NCBI GenBank assembly: GCA_017501025.1
Contig: JAFVXS010000026.1
Span: 1 to 7,217 of the forward strand
DNA from: Alistipes sp.
GTDB taxonomy: Bacteria > Bacteroidota > Bacteroidia > Bacteroidales > Rikenellaceae
Length of the DNA stretch: 7,217 bases
Reading direction: 5' to 3'
Under the pieces are notes generated by a model that searched no databases, was not told the origin of the DNA, and worked only from the letters and a program-made list of their open reading frames with translations. Positions 1 through 6,079 of the stretch are shown here, in pieces. The translations under genes were made by a program, and so were the position numbers. The first letter of the stretch is position 1, and the number at the start of each line of letters is the position of its first letter.

Positions 1-546
1 GCAGATTTCAAGGTGAAGATGCAGCAGCCAAAAGTTCGCGTATCACGCACCTACTCGGGTGATATGGAGTACACCATCAAGAACAAGACCCTCCTCTCGG
101 TACTTGCACAGATTTTGCGTATGCGTTACACCGAGTCTATCCGCGAGGAGAAGGGTGGTACATACGGTGTTCGTACAGGTGCTAACCTCTCGAAAGAGCC
201 TGCACCAACATACAGCCTCATTATGCAGTTCGACACGAACGAGCAGATGGCCGACGAGTTGAGCGAGATTCTGATTGCAGAGCTCCGCAAGATTGCCGAG
301 CAGGGTCCAAAAGCCGAGGATGTTGAGAAGGTTCGCGAGTATCTGCTCAAAGAGTGGAAGAAGCAAATCGAGCAGAACTCGAAGTGGATATCGATGTTGC
401 AGGGCTACTACAACGATGGTCTCGACTATATGCGTGACTACGAGAATATCGTGAAGGGTATGACCTACGATGATATCAAAGCGTTGGCAAAGAAGATTGT
501 CGATGACAACCGTTTTGCATACATTGTTATGCGTCCCGAGAAATAA
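1..546 (+). CDS. M16 (insulinase-like) zinc peptidase, C-terminal fragment
   Basis: This is the 3' end of a longer gene that enters the window in frame at base 1, so the first ATG (base 19) is internal and not a start. The visible 181 residues resemble the last domain of an M16 peptidase. They include a 'RYTESIREEKGGTYGV' stretch, where the Arg and Tyr correspond to the conserved substrate-binding pair found in the C-terminal half of M16 enzymes. After it come an alternating beta/helix pattern, a Lys/Glu-rich helix around 'AEDVEKVREYLLKEWKKQIEQN', and a final strand 'FAYIVMRPEK'. The zinc-binding HxxEH motif belongs to the N-terminal half and lies outside the window, so activity cannot be judged. 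Bacteroidetes M16 enzymes of this size are usually periplasmic PqqL-like proteins; that is family knowledge, not seen here. A terminator follows 24 nt after the stop, so this gene is probably not part of the downstream locus. Confidence 0.9.
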   Translation, partial: ADFKVKMQQPKVRVSRTYSGDMEYTIKNKTLLSVLAQILRMRYTESIREEKGGTYGVRTGANLSKEPAPTYSLIMQFDTNEQMADELSEILIAELRKIAEQGPKAEDVEKVREYLLKEWKKQIEQNSKWISMLQGYYNDGLDYMRDYENIVKGMTYDDIKALAKKIVDDNRFAYIVMRPEK

Positions 547-570
547 TCAATTTTCGGAATAAATATTGAT

Positions 571-600
571 AAGTCCTCCCTAAAACGGAGGACTTTTTTT
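571..600 (+). terminator. Rho-independent terminator of the M16 peptidase gene
   Basis: AAGTCCTCC (571-579) pairs perfectly with GGAGGACTT (587-595) around a 7-nt loop, CTAAAAC. The stem runs into a seven-T tract (594-600). It begins 24 nt after the TAA of the peptidase gene. This is a textbook intrinsic terminator and separates the peptidase transcript from the downstream locus. Confidence 0.93.
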
Positions 601-749
601 GTATCATATACCGCAGATTGGCAGCAGAACTGACAGTGCAACGATTGAGCATTTCGACAGATTTAACTTACAATTCGTAATTATAAACACCACGAAACTT
701 ACAAAATATCACAATACGCACAAAATTATGAATTTATCGAAAAAATCTA
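601..749. other. Intergenic stretch with no recognised feature
   Basis: This is the first part of the intergenic region between the terminator and the promoter. It is AT-rich. I see no convincing gene, tRNA, long inverted repeat or operator. A short TTAC-AATTC-GTAA dyad (four-base arms) lies near 668-680 but is too short to call. Confidence 0.6.
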
Positions 750-779
750 TTGTCAATATATTTTACTTTCGTATATTTG
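750..779 (+). promoter_or_regulatory. Bacteroidetes-type sigma-ABfr promoter for the large lipoprotein
   Basis: A -33-type TTG (750-752) is followed after 19 nt by TATATTTG (772-779). The second element is an exact match to the Bacteroidetes -7 consensus TAnnTTTG, and the spacing fits that class. Transcription would start about 4-9 nt downstream, near 783-788, giving a 5' leader of roughly 83-88 nt before the ATG at 871. It is the only strong match to this consensus that I found in the intergenic regions, so it may drive the lipoprotein and, by readthrough, the nuclease genes. Confidence 0.75.
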
Positions 780-787
780 TCGCCCGA

Positions 788-806
788 TACTCTATTACAT
801 AGAGTA
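788..806 (+). promoter_or_regulatory. Stem-loop close to the 5' end of the predicted transcript
   Basis: TACTCTA (788-794) pairs perfectly with TAGAGTA (800-806) around the 5-nt loop TTACA. It sits 8 nt after the -7 element, so it would be at or very near the first transcribed bases. Such hairpins can protect mRNA from decay. As DNA it is also a 7-bp inverted repeat just downstream of the promoter and could be an operator. An AGGAG (806-810) overlaps its last base. The structure is seen directly; the function is inferred. Confidence 0.5.
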
Positions 807-820
807 GGAGATGACGAAGA

Positions 821-868
821 ATGAGATTTTATACATACAAAAAGTTTAACAACAAAACTAAAAAGTAA
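821..868 (+). other. Possible 15-codon leader ORF upstream of the lipoprotein
   Basis: ATG at 821 opens a 15-residue ORF (MRFYTYKKFNNKTKK) that stops with TAA at 866-868, only 2 nt before the lipoprotein ATG at 871. AGGAG (806-810) lies 10 nt upstream, a purine-rich Shine-Dalgarno sequence of a kind uncommon in Bacteroidetes. Terminating ribosomes could re-initiate on the main gene. A second ATG at 811 directly abuts the AGGAG and opens a 12-residue ORF ending at 849, but its spacing is too short for a good start. The leader is A-rich, so such short ORFs could arise by chance. Confidence 0.25.
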
Positions 869-870
869 TT

Positions 871-3627
871 ATGAAAAACATTTTCAAAACGCTCCTCCTT
901 TCAGCAGTTGTACTGATTGCAGGTGCTATGGTATCTTGTAGCGACGACAATGGTACGGACAGCTACGAGGGTATGCCAACTATTGAGGTTGAGCCTACAA
1001 GTTTGAGCATTTCGCTCGAAGGTGGCGAGACCGAGGCAGTTCTTGTTTCGACTCCTGCTGCTTGGAGCATCGACGTTGATACCGACGGCGTTATCCCAAG
1101 CCTTACGAGCGGCAATGGTCCTGCACACGTTTCGTTCGTTGTTCCGGAGGCTGACGCAATGCGTACCATCAAGGTAACATTCTCGGCTACGGGCTATGTT
1201 TACGGCTACCCTATCACAAAGAAGGCTACGCTGACAATCGTTCAGTCCGACAGCGAGTTCCCAACAGGTGATTTCATCTACAAAGAGGATTGCGGAACAA
1301 GCGTACAGAAAGAGGGCAGCTATTGGCCATACGTTGATGCTTATCAGGGTTGGAACCCACAGGGTGGCGAAGGCGTTGATCAGAGCGGCGTAACCTACAC
1401 CGGTTCGGGTGCTTCGGTACGTAACAGCGGTAAGTCGTGGGCTCCTGTTGGTGCTACATACTCGACCGATGCTCCTTACGCATATATCAGCAAGGCAGAC
1501 AATGAGTTTGTTATCAACGATGTTGCTTTGAAGAGCGGCACATTGAACTACACTCTCTCATTCACTGCATACAACACCTACGCATCGCTTAACGATTCGC
1601 CTTATACTCCTGCCGCAGTTGCTCCTGCATCGGGCAAGAACCTCTCTGTATCTATCAGCACAGATAAGGAGGCTTGGGCAGAGATTGCATTCAGCGTTGT
1701 TGCTGACGGTACAAACGGTTGGTACTATGCAATCGCTCCATTCACTTTGGCAAGCGAGGTTGAGAAGATCTATATCAAGTTCCACAACTACAAGGCCGAT
1801 ACATCGACCGCTCTCCCTTCGGATGCTTACAAGTATCAGGGCTCGATGCGTTTGGACGACTTCACTTTGACAGTAGGCGGTAACGGTCCTGTTTTGGACT
1901 TCACCATTCCGGAGACTCCTGTACTCACAATCTCTGATATTTTGGCACAGGGCGAGGGTACTTACAAAGTTGAGAACGCTCGTATATATGCTACATACGC
2001 TCGTGGTGCACTGCTTACCGACGCAAGCGGCAAGATGATTCTTGCTTACTTGGGCGAGGGCGTTAATATCCCTGCTGTTGGCAGCGTAGTAACTGTTGAG
2101 GGTTCAACTTCGACCTATGCAGGCTTGTTGCAGTTCGGTCAGGGCACAACTTTGACCGCTACGGGCGAGACCGTAAATGTAGATTATGGCACTGCCGTTG
2201 TTATGTCGGGTAGCGATGCCGACGCATACCTTTCGGCTCCTGAAATCAAGTACGCAACCATCAGCGGTAGCCTCAACATCAGCGGCTATTACTACAACAT
2301 CGAAATCGATGGTGCAACGACTGCTCGTGGCTCGATTTCGTATCCTGATACAGAGATGGCTGCTAAACTTGTAGAGATGAACGGTGCCCCTATCAAGGCA
2401 ACAGGTTTCTTGATTGGTGCAAATAGCAACCAAAACGGCAACTTCGTAAATATGATGATTACCGACGTTGTTAAGGAGGGCGAGGCAAATCTTCCAGATC
2501 AGCCAACAGGCACCTTCACAAAGGTTAGCACCGTGGCTGCACTCACAGCAGGCGAGTACTATATGGCTGCTTACATTACCGAGTATGACGGCAATGACTA
2601 TTCGGCTTATCCATACCACGTATGGACCGGTGAGGTTAGTGGCGATGCAAATGCTGATGCAAATGCCGACCTCGTAACTATCGACTACAAATATGCAGAG
2701 GGCAATTTGGTTGTTGAGCCTGCCGATGCTATCGCAGTTGCTGCAAAAGTTACTTTCGAGGCTGTTGCAGAAAAGGCTAACACCTACTACATCAAAGTTG
2801 GCGACAAGTACCTCGCAAGTGTTGTTGCTGCAAAGAACCGTCGTTTGGCTCTCGATACAACTGCCGCAGAGTGGGTTGCAACCGACAATGCAAATGGTGG
2901 TATCACTCTTTCGAGCAATGGCGCATATCTCGGCTCGGCAAACGCATCGTACAACTTCTTGCGTTCGTACTATAAGGAGGCAACTCTCAAACAGGGCGTT
3001 GTTCTCTTCACTCCGGGCGAGCCTTCGGGTGACGAGCCTGTTACTCCGGACCCAACTCCGGACCCAGAGCCAACACCAGACCCAACTCCTGATCCAACAC
3101 CAGAGCCAACCGGAACATACGTTTCGCTCTCGTTGGATACAATCGACACTTCGTCGTGGACAGTTAATAACTATGGCTCGCAGGATGTTACCAACCTCTC
3201 GACATACCTCACTTTCAATGTTGGCGGTTTCGACTTTACGGCTTGTAAGTGGTGTTTGCCAGATGCAAAAAAAGCTTACAATGGTATCGCTATGCAGGCA
3301 CAAGGTAATACAGATGCTGCAAAGCAGTCGCGTATCGGTAACACCACATCGTTTGGCAAGATTAGAAAGATTACGGTTATCACCTACAACGAGAAGTACT
3401 CCCCTAACTTTAACATCATTGCCGATGCTTCTCAAATCGTAGGCGTAGATGTTCCTGCATCGATGACCAATGCAGAGTCTCTCCAAACAACAGAGACTAC
3501 TGCCGGTTCATTGAAGAAGTTTACCACCGTATTTACTCCATCGTCGGATTGTGGTTTCTTTGCAATCTACAAGAACACCCAGGGTGCTCTTTACACCGGC
3601 GAGATTATTATCGAGTACGATAAGTAA
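871..3627 (+). CDS. Large multi-domain surface lipoprotein with BACON-like, jelly-roll and tandem OB-fold-like domains
   Basis: This 918-residue protein has no catalytic motif that I recognise. The signal peptide (1-22) ends in a lipobox with Cys23, followed by SDDN, an acidic start typical of Bacteroidetes lipoproteins exported to the cell surface. By eye the order is: BACON-like beta-sandwich (about 36-127); jelly-roll-like domain (about 133-336, starting 'FIYKEDCG' and ending 'GSMRLDDFTLTVGG'); two OB-fold-like units (about 351-438 and 448-536) resembling those described in YhcR/DUF5689-type proteins; an unnamed beta-rich, possibly trefoil-like domain (about 548-717); a Pro-Thr-Asp/Glu linker (725-747); and a C-terminal beta-sandwich (748-918) with Cys792, Cys795 and Cys894. 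The ATG at 871 is chosen because it gives a complete signal peptide. A good promoter lies upstream and a nuclease gene downstream, suggesting a surface nucleic-acid-binding role. Polysaccharide or protein binding are alternatives. Domain names are tentative; lipoprotein status is firm. Confidence 0.9.
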   Translation: MKNIFKTLLLSAVVLIAGAMVSCSDDNGTDSYEGMPTIEVEPTSLSISLEGGETEAVLVSTPAAWSIDVDTDGVIPSLTSGNGPAHVSFVVPEADAMRTIKVTFSATGYVYGYPITKKATLTIVQSDSEFPTGDFIYKEDCGTSVQKEGSYWPYVDAYQGWNPQGGEGVDQSGVTYTGSGASVRNSGKSWAPVGATYSTDAPYAYISKADNEFVINDVALKSGTLNYTLSFTAYNTYASLNDSPYTPAAVAPASGKNLSVSISTDKEAWAEIAFSVVADGTNGWYYAIAPFTLASEVEKIYIKFHNYKADTSTALPSDAYKYQGSMRLDDFTLTVGGNGPVLDFTIPETPVLTISDILAQGEGTYKVENARIYATYARGALLTDASGKMILAYLGEGVNIPAVGSVVTVEGSTSTYAGLLQFGQGTTLTATGETVNVDYGTAVVMSGSDADAYLSAPEIKYATISGSLNISGYYYNIEIDGATTARGSISYPDTEMAAKLVEMNGAPIKATGFLIGANSNQNGNFVNMMITDVVKEGEANLPDQPTGTFTKVSTVAALTAGEYYMAAYITEYDGNDYSAYPYHVWTGEVSGDANADANADLVTIDYKYAEGNLVVEPADAIAVAAKVTFEAVAEKANTYYIKVGDKYLASVVAAKNRRLALDTTAAEWVATDNANGGITLSSNGAYLGSANASYNFLRSYYKEATLKQGVVLFTPGEPSGDEPVTPDPTPDPEPTPDPTPDPTPEPTGTYVSLSLDTIDTSSWTVNNYGSQDVTNLSTYLTFNVGGFDFTACKWCLPDAKKAYNGIAMQAQGNTDAAKQSRIGNTTSFGKIRKITVITYNEKYSPNFNIIADASQIVGVDVPASMTNAESLQTTETTAGSLKKFTTVFTPSSDCGFFAIYKNTQGALYTGEIIIEYDK
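3043..3111 (+). repeat. Imperfect tandem repeat encoding a Pro-Thr-Asp/Glu linker
   Basis: Twenty-three codons alternate Pro with Thr, Asp or Glu (residues 725-747), for example TPDPTPDPEPTPDPTPDP. At DNA level the basic unit is about 12 nt (ACTCCGGACCCA and variants), and the first two copies are identical. Such linkers separate surface domains as stiff, extended, protease-resistant spacers. The repeats could expand or contract by slippage in units of 6 or 12 nt without a frameshift. Confidence 0.85.
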
Positions 3628-3642
3628 TCGACGGCTGACACC

Positions 3643-3693
3643 AAAGGCAAAACTCTCTCGGCAGGGCAACCTGCCGAGAGTTTGGTGCCTTTT
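3643..3693 (+). terminator. Strong stem-loop after the lipoprotein gene, likely terminator or attenuator
   Basis: CTCTCGGCAGG (3655-3665) pairs perfectly with CCTGCCGAGAG (3670-3680) around GCAA, a GNRA-type tetraloop. AAA/TTT pairs extend the stem past a 2-nt bulge. The outer arm can then form AAAGGCA (3643-3649) with TGCCTTT (3686-3692), or alternatively CACCAAA (3639-3645) with TTTGGTG (3681-3687). TTTT (3690-3693) follows. The T-tract is short and part of it is consumed in the longest stem, so leaky termination or an mRNA-stabilising role is as likely as full termination. No convincing promoter lies between this element and the nuclease gene. Confidence 0.7.
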
Positions 3694-3750
3694 AAGAGAT
3701 TGACATCGGGCAGACCGCAACACAGAGTAGTCGAAACCCGATTTTGGAAT

Positions 3751-3783
3751 ATGAAGATGATTTATAGCGAAAGATTTTTATGA
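3751..3783 (+). other. Possible 10-codon leader ORF overlapping the nuclease start
   Basis: ATG at 3751 opens a 10-residue ORF (MKMIYSERFL; in-frame ATG also at 3757) whose TGA stop (3781-3783) overlaps the nuclease ATG (3780-3782) in an ATGA arrangement. This is the classic geometry of translational coupling. No clear Shine-Dalgarno sequence precedes either start. The ORF is very short and may be chance. Confidence 0.2.
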
Positions 3784-5018
3784 TTTTTAAGCAACTATTC
3801 AAGACAGTAGTATTGCTATTGACCGCAACAGTTATCGTTGCTTGTGGCGACAGCGATGATGGTTGGTCTCCTTGGGAGTCTCGTGCCGAACTGGAAGATC
3901 AGATTGTCGGACACGACCAAACAAAGCTCACAGGTTATACCTACGGCGACCCTCGCTACAAATATGAGGCTATCATCGTAGAGGGAAACGAATGGTGTTC
4001 GTTCTCGAAGAACAGTGCGGACTCTTCAACCAACGGCATTGTCGGCGAAACATTCACTCTCTACTTGTCGGTAAATACCGGCGAAGATAACCGCTCCGCA
4101 GCCATTTTGGTAAAGTATAATGGCGGCAAATATTCGACACTGCTCGAATTTGAGCAGTTGGCAATGAGCCAAAACACCTCCTACGACCGTACGTGGGGTG
4201 AGCAGCCTGCAATGAAGGAGGCTGACAACTTTATCTACAAAACATACTATACAACCGTGAACGGAAAGCGAGTTCGTAACTACTCAATCTGTTACGATAC
4301 GGATAAACTCGTTTCGCAGTGGGTTGCATACCCTGTTCACCAATTCTATGAGTACAAAGGCACAGGTCGTACAGATCTTTGGGCATTCGACGATACGGTT
4401 TGGACAGGAAGTCCAGGCAATTGGTCAAGCGAGTACATCCCTACATACCCCGTAATCGACAAGAGTTTGCAACAAGATATCGAAAACGGTGCATACGGCA
4501 CAGGCGATAGTCGTGGACATATGCTTCCATCGGCAAGCCGCTTGGTAACCGTAATGGCAAACGCACAGACATTCTATGCAACCAATATGATGCCGCAAAA
4601 CAGCAAATTCAACAGCGGCTCGTGGGTAAAAGTCGAGGGCTGGGTACGTGACAACAAGTGTAGCGATACGCTCTTTGTCATAACGGGTACTCTGTTTGAT
4701 ACTTCAAACCCTAATTGCAGAGTATTTACATCGAAAGGTCGTACCATCACCCGTCCATCGCACGCCTACAAATTGATGTTGCGTACACGTTCGGGCTCGA
4801 CAGGTAAAAATATAAAGGATATCAAATCGGCAGACGAAATTAAAGCTATCGGTTTCTTGTTCGAAAACTCTACGGCTGGTAATAGCGAGCCACGAAATGC
4901 GGTGGTATCGATTGCCGAAATCGAAGCAAAGACAGGCTTTACGTTCTACCGCAATCTCGACCCTGCGATTGCCGACAAGGTGAAGTCGCAGAAGAACTTC
5001 AATGATTGGAATTTCTAA
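3780..5018 (+). CDS. NUC-family DNA/RNA non-specific endonuclease, surface lipoprotein with N-terminal BACON-like domain
   Basis: The protein has 412 residues. Its signal peptide ends in the lipobox VIVAC with Cys22, followed by acidic GDSDD, suggesting outer-membrane anchoring facing outward. Residues about 50-130 form a BACON-like beta domain; the rest is a beta-beta-alpha-metal nuclease. Aligned by eye with Serratia nuclease, His247 in DSRGHMLPSASR matches the general base His89, Asn278 in 'FNSGSW' matches the Mg ligand Asn119, Glu286 matches Glu127, and Asn269 matches Asn110. The first residue of the usual DRGH is Ser244. The 'YSICYDTDKLVSQWVAYPV' strand and 'LFVITGTLF' are also typical of the family. 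Such enzymes cut DNA and RNA without sequence preference to 5'-phosphorylated fragments. The ATG at 3780 is the only start giving the signal peptide. The next gene begins 12 nt after the stop. Class is sure; the substrate in vivo is inferred. Confidence 0.93.
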   Translation: MIFKQLFKTVVLLLTATVIVACGDSDDGWSPWESRAELEDQIVGHDQTKLTGYTYGDPRYKYEAIIVEGNEWCSFSKNSADSSTNGIVGETFTLYLSVNTGEDNRSAAILVKYNGGKYSTLLEFEQLAMSQNTSYDRTWGEQPAMKEADNFIYKTYYTTVNGKRVRNYSICYDTDKLVSQWVAYPVHQFYEYKGTGRTDLWAFDDTVWTGSPGNWSSEYIPTYPVIDKSLQQDIENGAYGTGDSRGHMLPSASRLVTVMANAQTFYATNMMPQNSKFNSGSWVKVEGWVRDNKCSDTLFVITGTLFDTSNPNCRVFTSKGRTITRPSHAYKLMLRTRSGSTGKNIKDIKSADEIKAIGFLFENSTAGNSEPRNAVVSIAEIEAKTGFTFYRNLDPAIADKVKSQKNFNDWNF

Positions 5019-5030
5019 TAAAACAACAGT

Positions 5031-6065
5031 ATGAAAAAGTTACTTATCACAACGCTGCTCTTATCGGCAATCTTCATCTGCTGTTTCGCACAGAATAAAC
5101 ATATGGTTGTATTCTACAACCTCGAAAATCTGTTCGACACAATCAATGATCCCGATAAGAACGACGAAGAGTTCCTGCCGGATGGCGACAAAAAGTGGAA
5201 CACGGCAAAGTATCAAAAGAAACTTGGCAATATGGAGCGTGTATTGTTCGATATTGCAGCAATCAACAAACGTTTCCCTGCCGTAATCGGTGTTTCGGAG
5301 ATTGAGAACCGTTTGGTGCTCGAAGATTTGATTGCTCAACCAAAACTCTCGCACGGCAACTACCGAATCGTTCACTTCGATTCGCCCGACCGTCGTGGTG
5401 TCGATTGTACATTCTTCTATCGTCCAAACGACTTCAAATACGAGGGCAGTGCTGCCGTGAAGCTCGAAATCCCTGGAATGCCCGACTTCCGCACTCGTGA
5501 TTTGGTAACAATGTGGGGAACTATCGAGGATGAGCCATTCTACTTCGTAGTATCGCACTGGCCATCGCGTCTGGGCGGTAAAGAGCGTTCGGCACACCTC
5601 CGCGAGGCTGCCGCTGCCGCTTGCCGTCACCTTGCCGACTCGGTACGTGCAGCAAACCCTAATGTAAAAGTTGTAGTTATGGGCGACCTTAACGACGACG
5701 CTACCGACGACAGCGTAGTAGAGACTTTGGGCGGTAAGGGCAATATCAAAAAACTTACCGCAGGCGATATGTATAACCCATTCTACGATATGTTGCGAGC
5801 AGGTCACGGCACATTGGCATACCGCGATGCGTGGAATCTGTTCGACAATATCGTTGTATCGGAGAACCTCGCGACAGGTTCGACCGGCAAGTTGAAGTTG
5901 CAACGCAGCGAAGGAAGCAAGTTCTATGGCAACATTTTCTCGCGTCCATATATGATGCAGCGTGAAGGTCAATATAAGGGTTATCCATTGCGTTCGTTCG
6001 TAGGCTCGAACTTCCAAGCAGGATTCTCCGACCACCTTCCTGTATATATATACATAGGCAAATAA
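5031..6065 (+). CDS. Secreted endonuclease/exonuclease/phosphatase (DNase I-fold) protein
   Basis: The protein has 344 residues. A signal peptide (Lys-Lys, then a hydrophobic core) ends at Cys-Phe-Ala20, with Gln21 as the likely mature N-terminus. Two cysteines precede it, but neither has a small residue at -1, so this is probably not a lipoprotein. The full EEP motif set is visible: Asn30 in FYNLENLFD, Glu90 in GVSEIEN, RRGVD (121-125), His176 in SHWPSR, Asp219 and Asn221 in GDLND, and Asp334-His335 in the C-terminal SDHLP. The overall pattern matches the Bacteroidetes group often listed as Exo_endo_phos_3. EEP enzymes hydrolyse phosphodiester or phosphomonoester bonds with divalent metal; substrates range from DNA and RNA to inositol phosphates and sphingomyelin. 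Its position 12 nt after a nuclease gene and 14 nt before a receptor gene favours nucleic-acid fragments. Location is periplasmic or extracellular. Confidence 0.93.
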   Translation: MKKLLITTLLLSAIFICCFAQNKHMVVFYNLENLFDTINDPDKNDEEFLPDGDKKWNTAKYQKKLGNMERVLFDIAAINKRFPAVIGVSEIENRLVLEDLIAQPKLSHGNYRIVHFDSPDRRGVDCTFFYRPNDFKYEGSAAVKLEIPGMPDFRTRDLVTMWGTIEDEPFYFVVSHWPSRLGGKERSAHLREAAAAACRHLADSVRAANPNVKVVVMGDLNDDATDDSVVETLGGKGNIKKLTAGDMYNPFYDMLRAGHGTLAYRDAWNLFDNIVVSENLATGSTGKLKLQRSEGSKFYGNIFSRPYMMQREGQYKGYPLRSFVGSNFQAGFSDHLPVYIYIGK

Positions 6066-6079
6066 TTTAATATTATAGT

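Noticed and set aside
2644..2670. Short Asp-Ala-Asn-Ala repeat in the lipoprotein, a possible microsatellite
   Set aside because: Only about two copies of a 12-nt unit; too short to treat as a repeat feature.
2693..3442. 249-codon + strand frame in another phase within the lipoprotein
   Set aside because: Ser/Leu/Arg/Gln-rich low-complexity translation from an out-of-frame reading of the real gene; no start signal.
2104..3486. 460-codon open frame on the - strand inside the lipoprotein gene
   Set aside because: It lies wholly antisense to a gene with a signal peptide and domain structure. Its translation is Cys/Arg/Ile-rich without domains, and it is explained by the codon bias of the + strand gene, which avoids the triplets that would read as stops on the other strand.
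3693..3779. Possible separate promoter for the nuclease operon, with TTGACA near 3700 and GATTTTG near 3738
   Set aside because: No TAnnTTTG element sits at the right distance from a TTG, and no -10-like box follows the TTGACA at a usual spacing. A weak or unusual promoter cannot be excluded.
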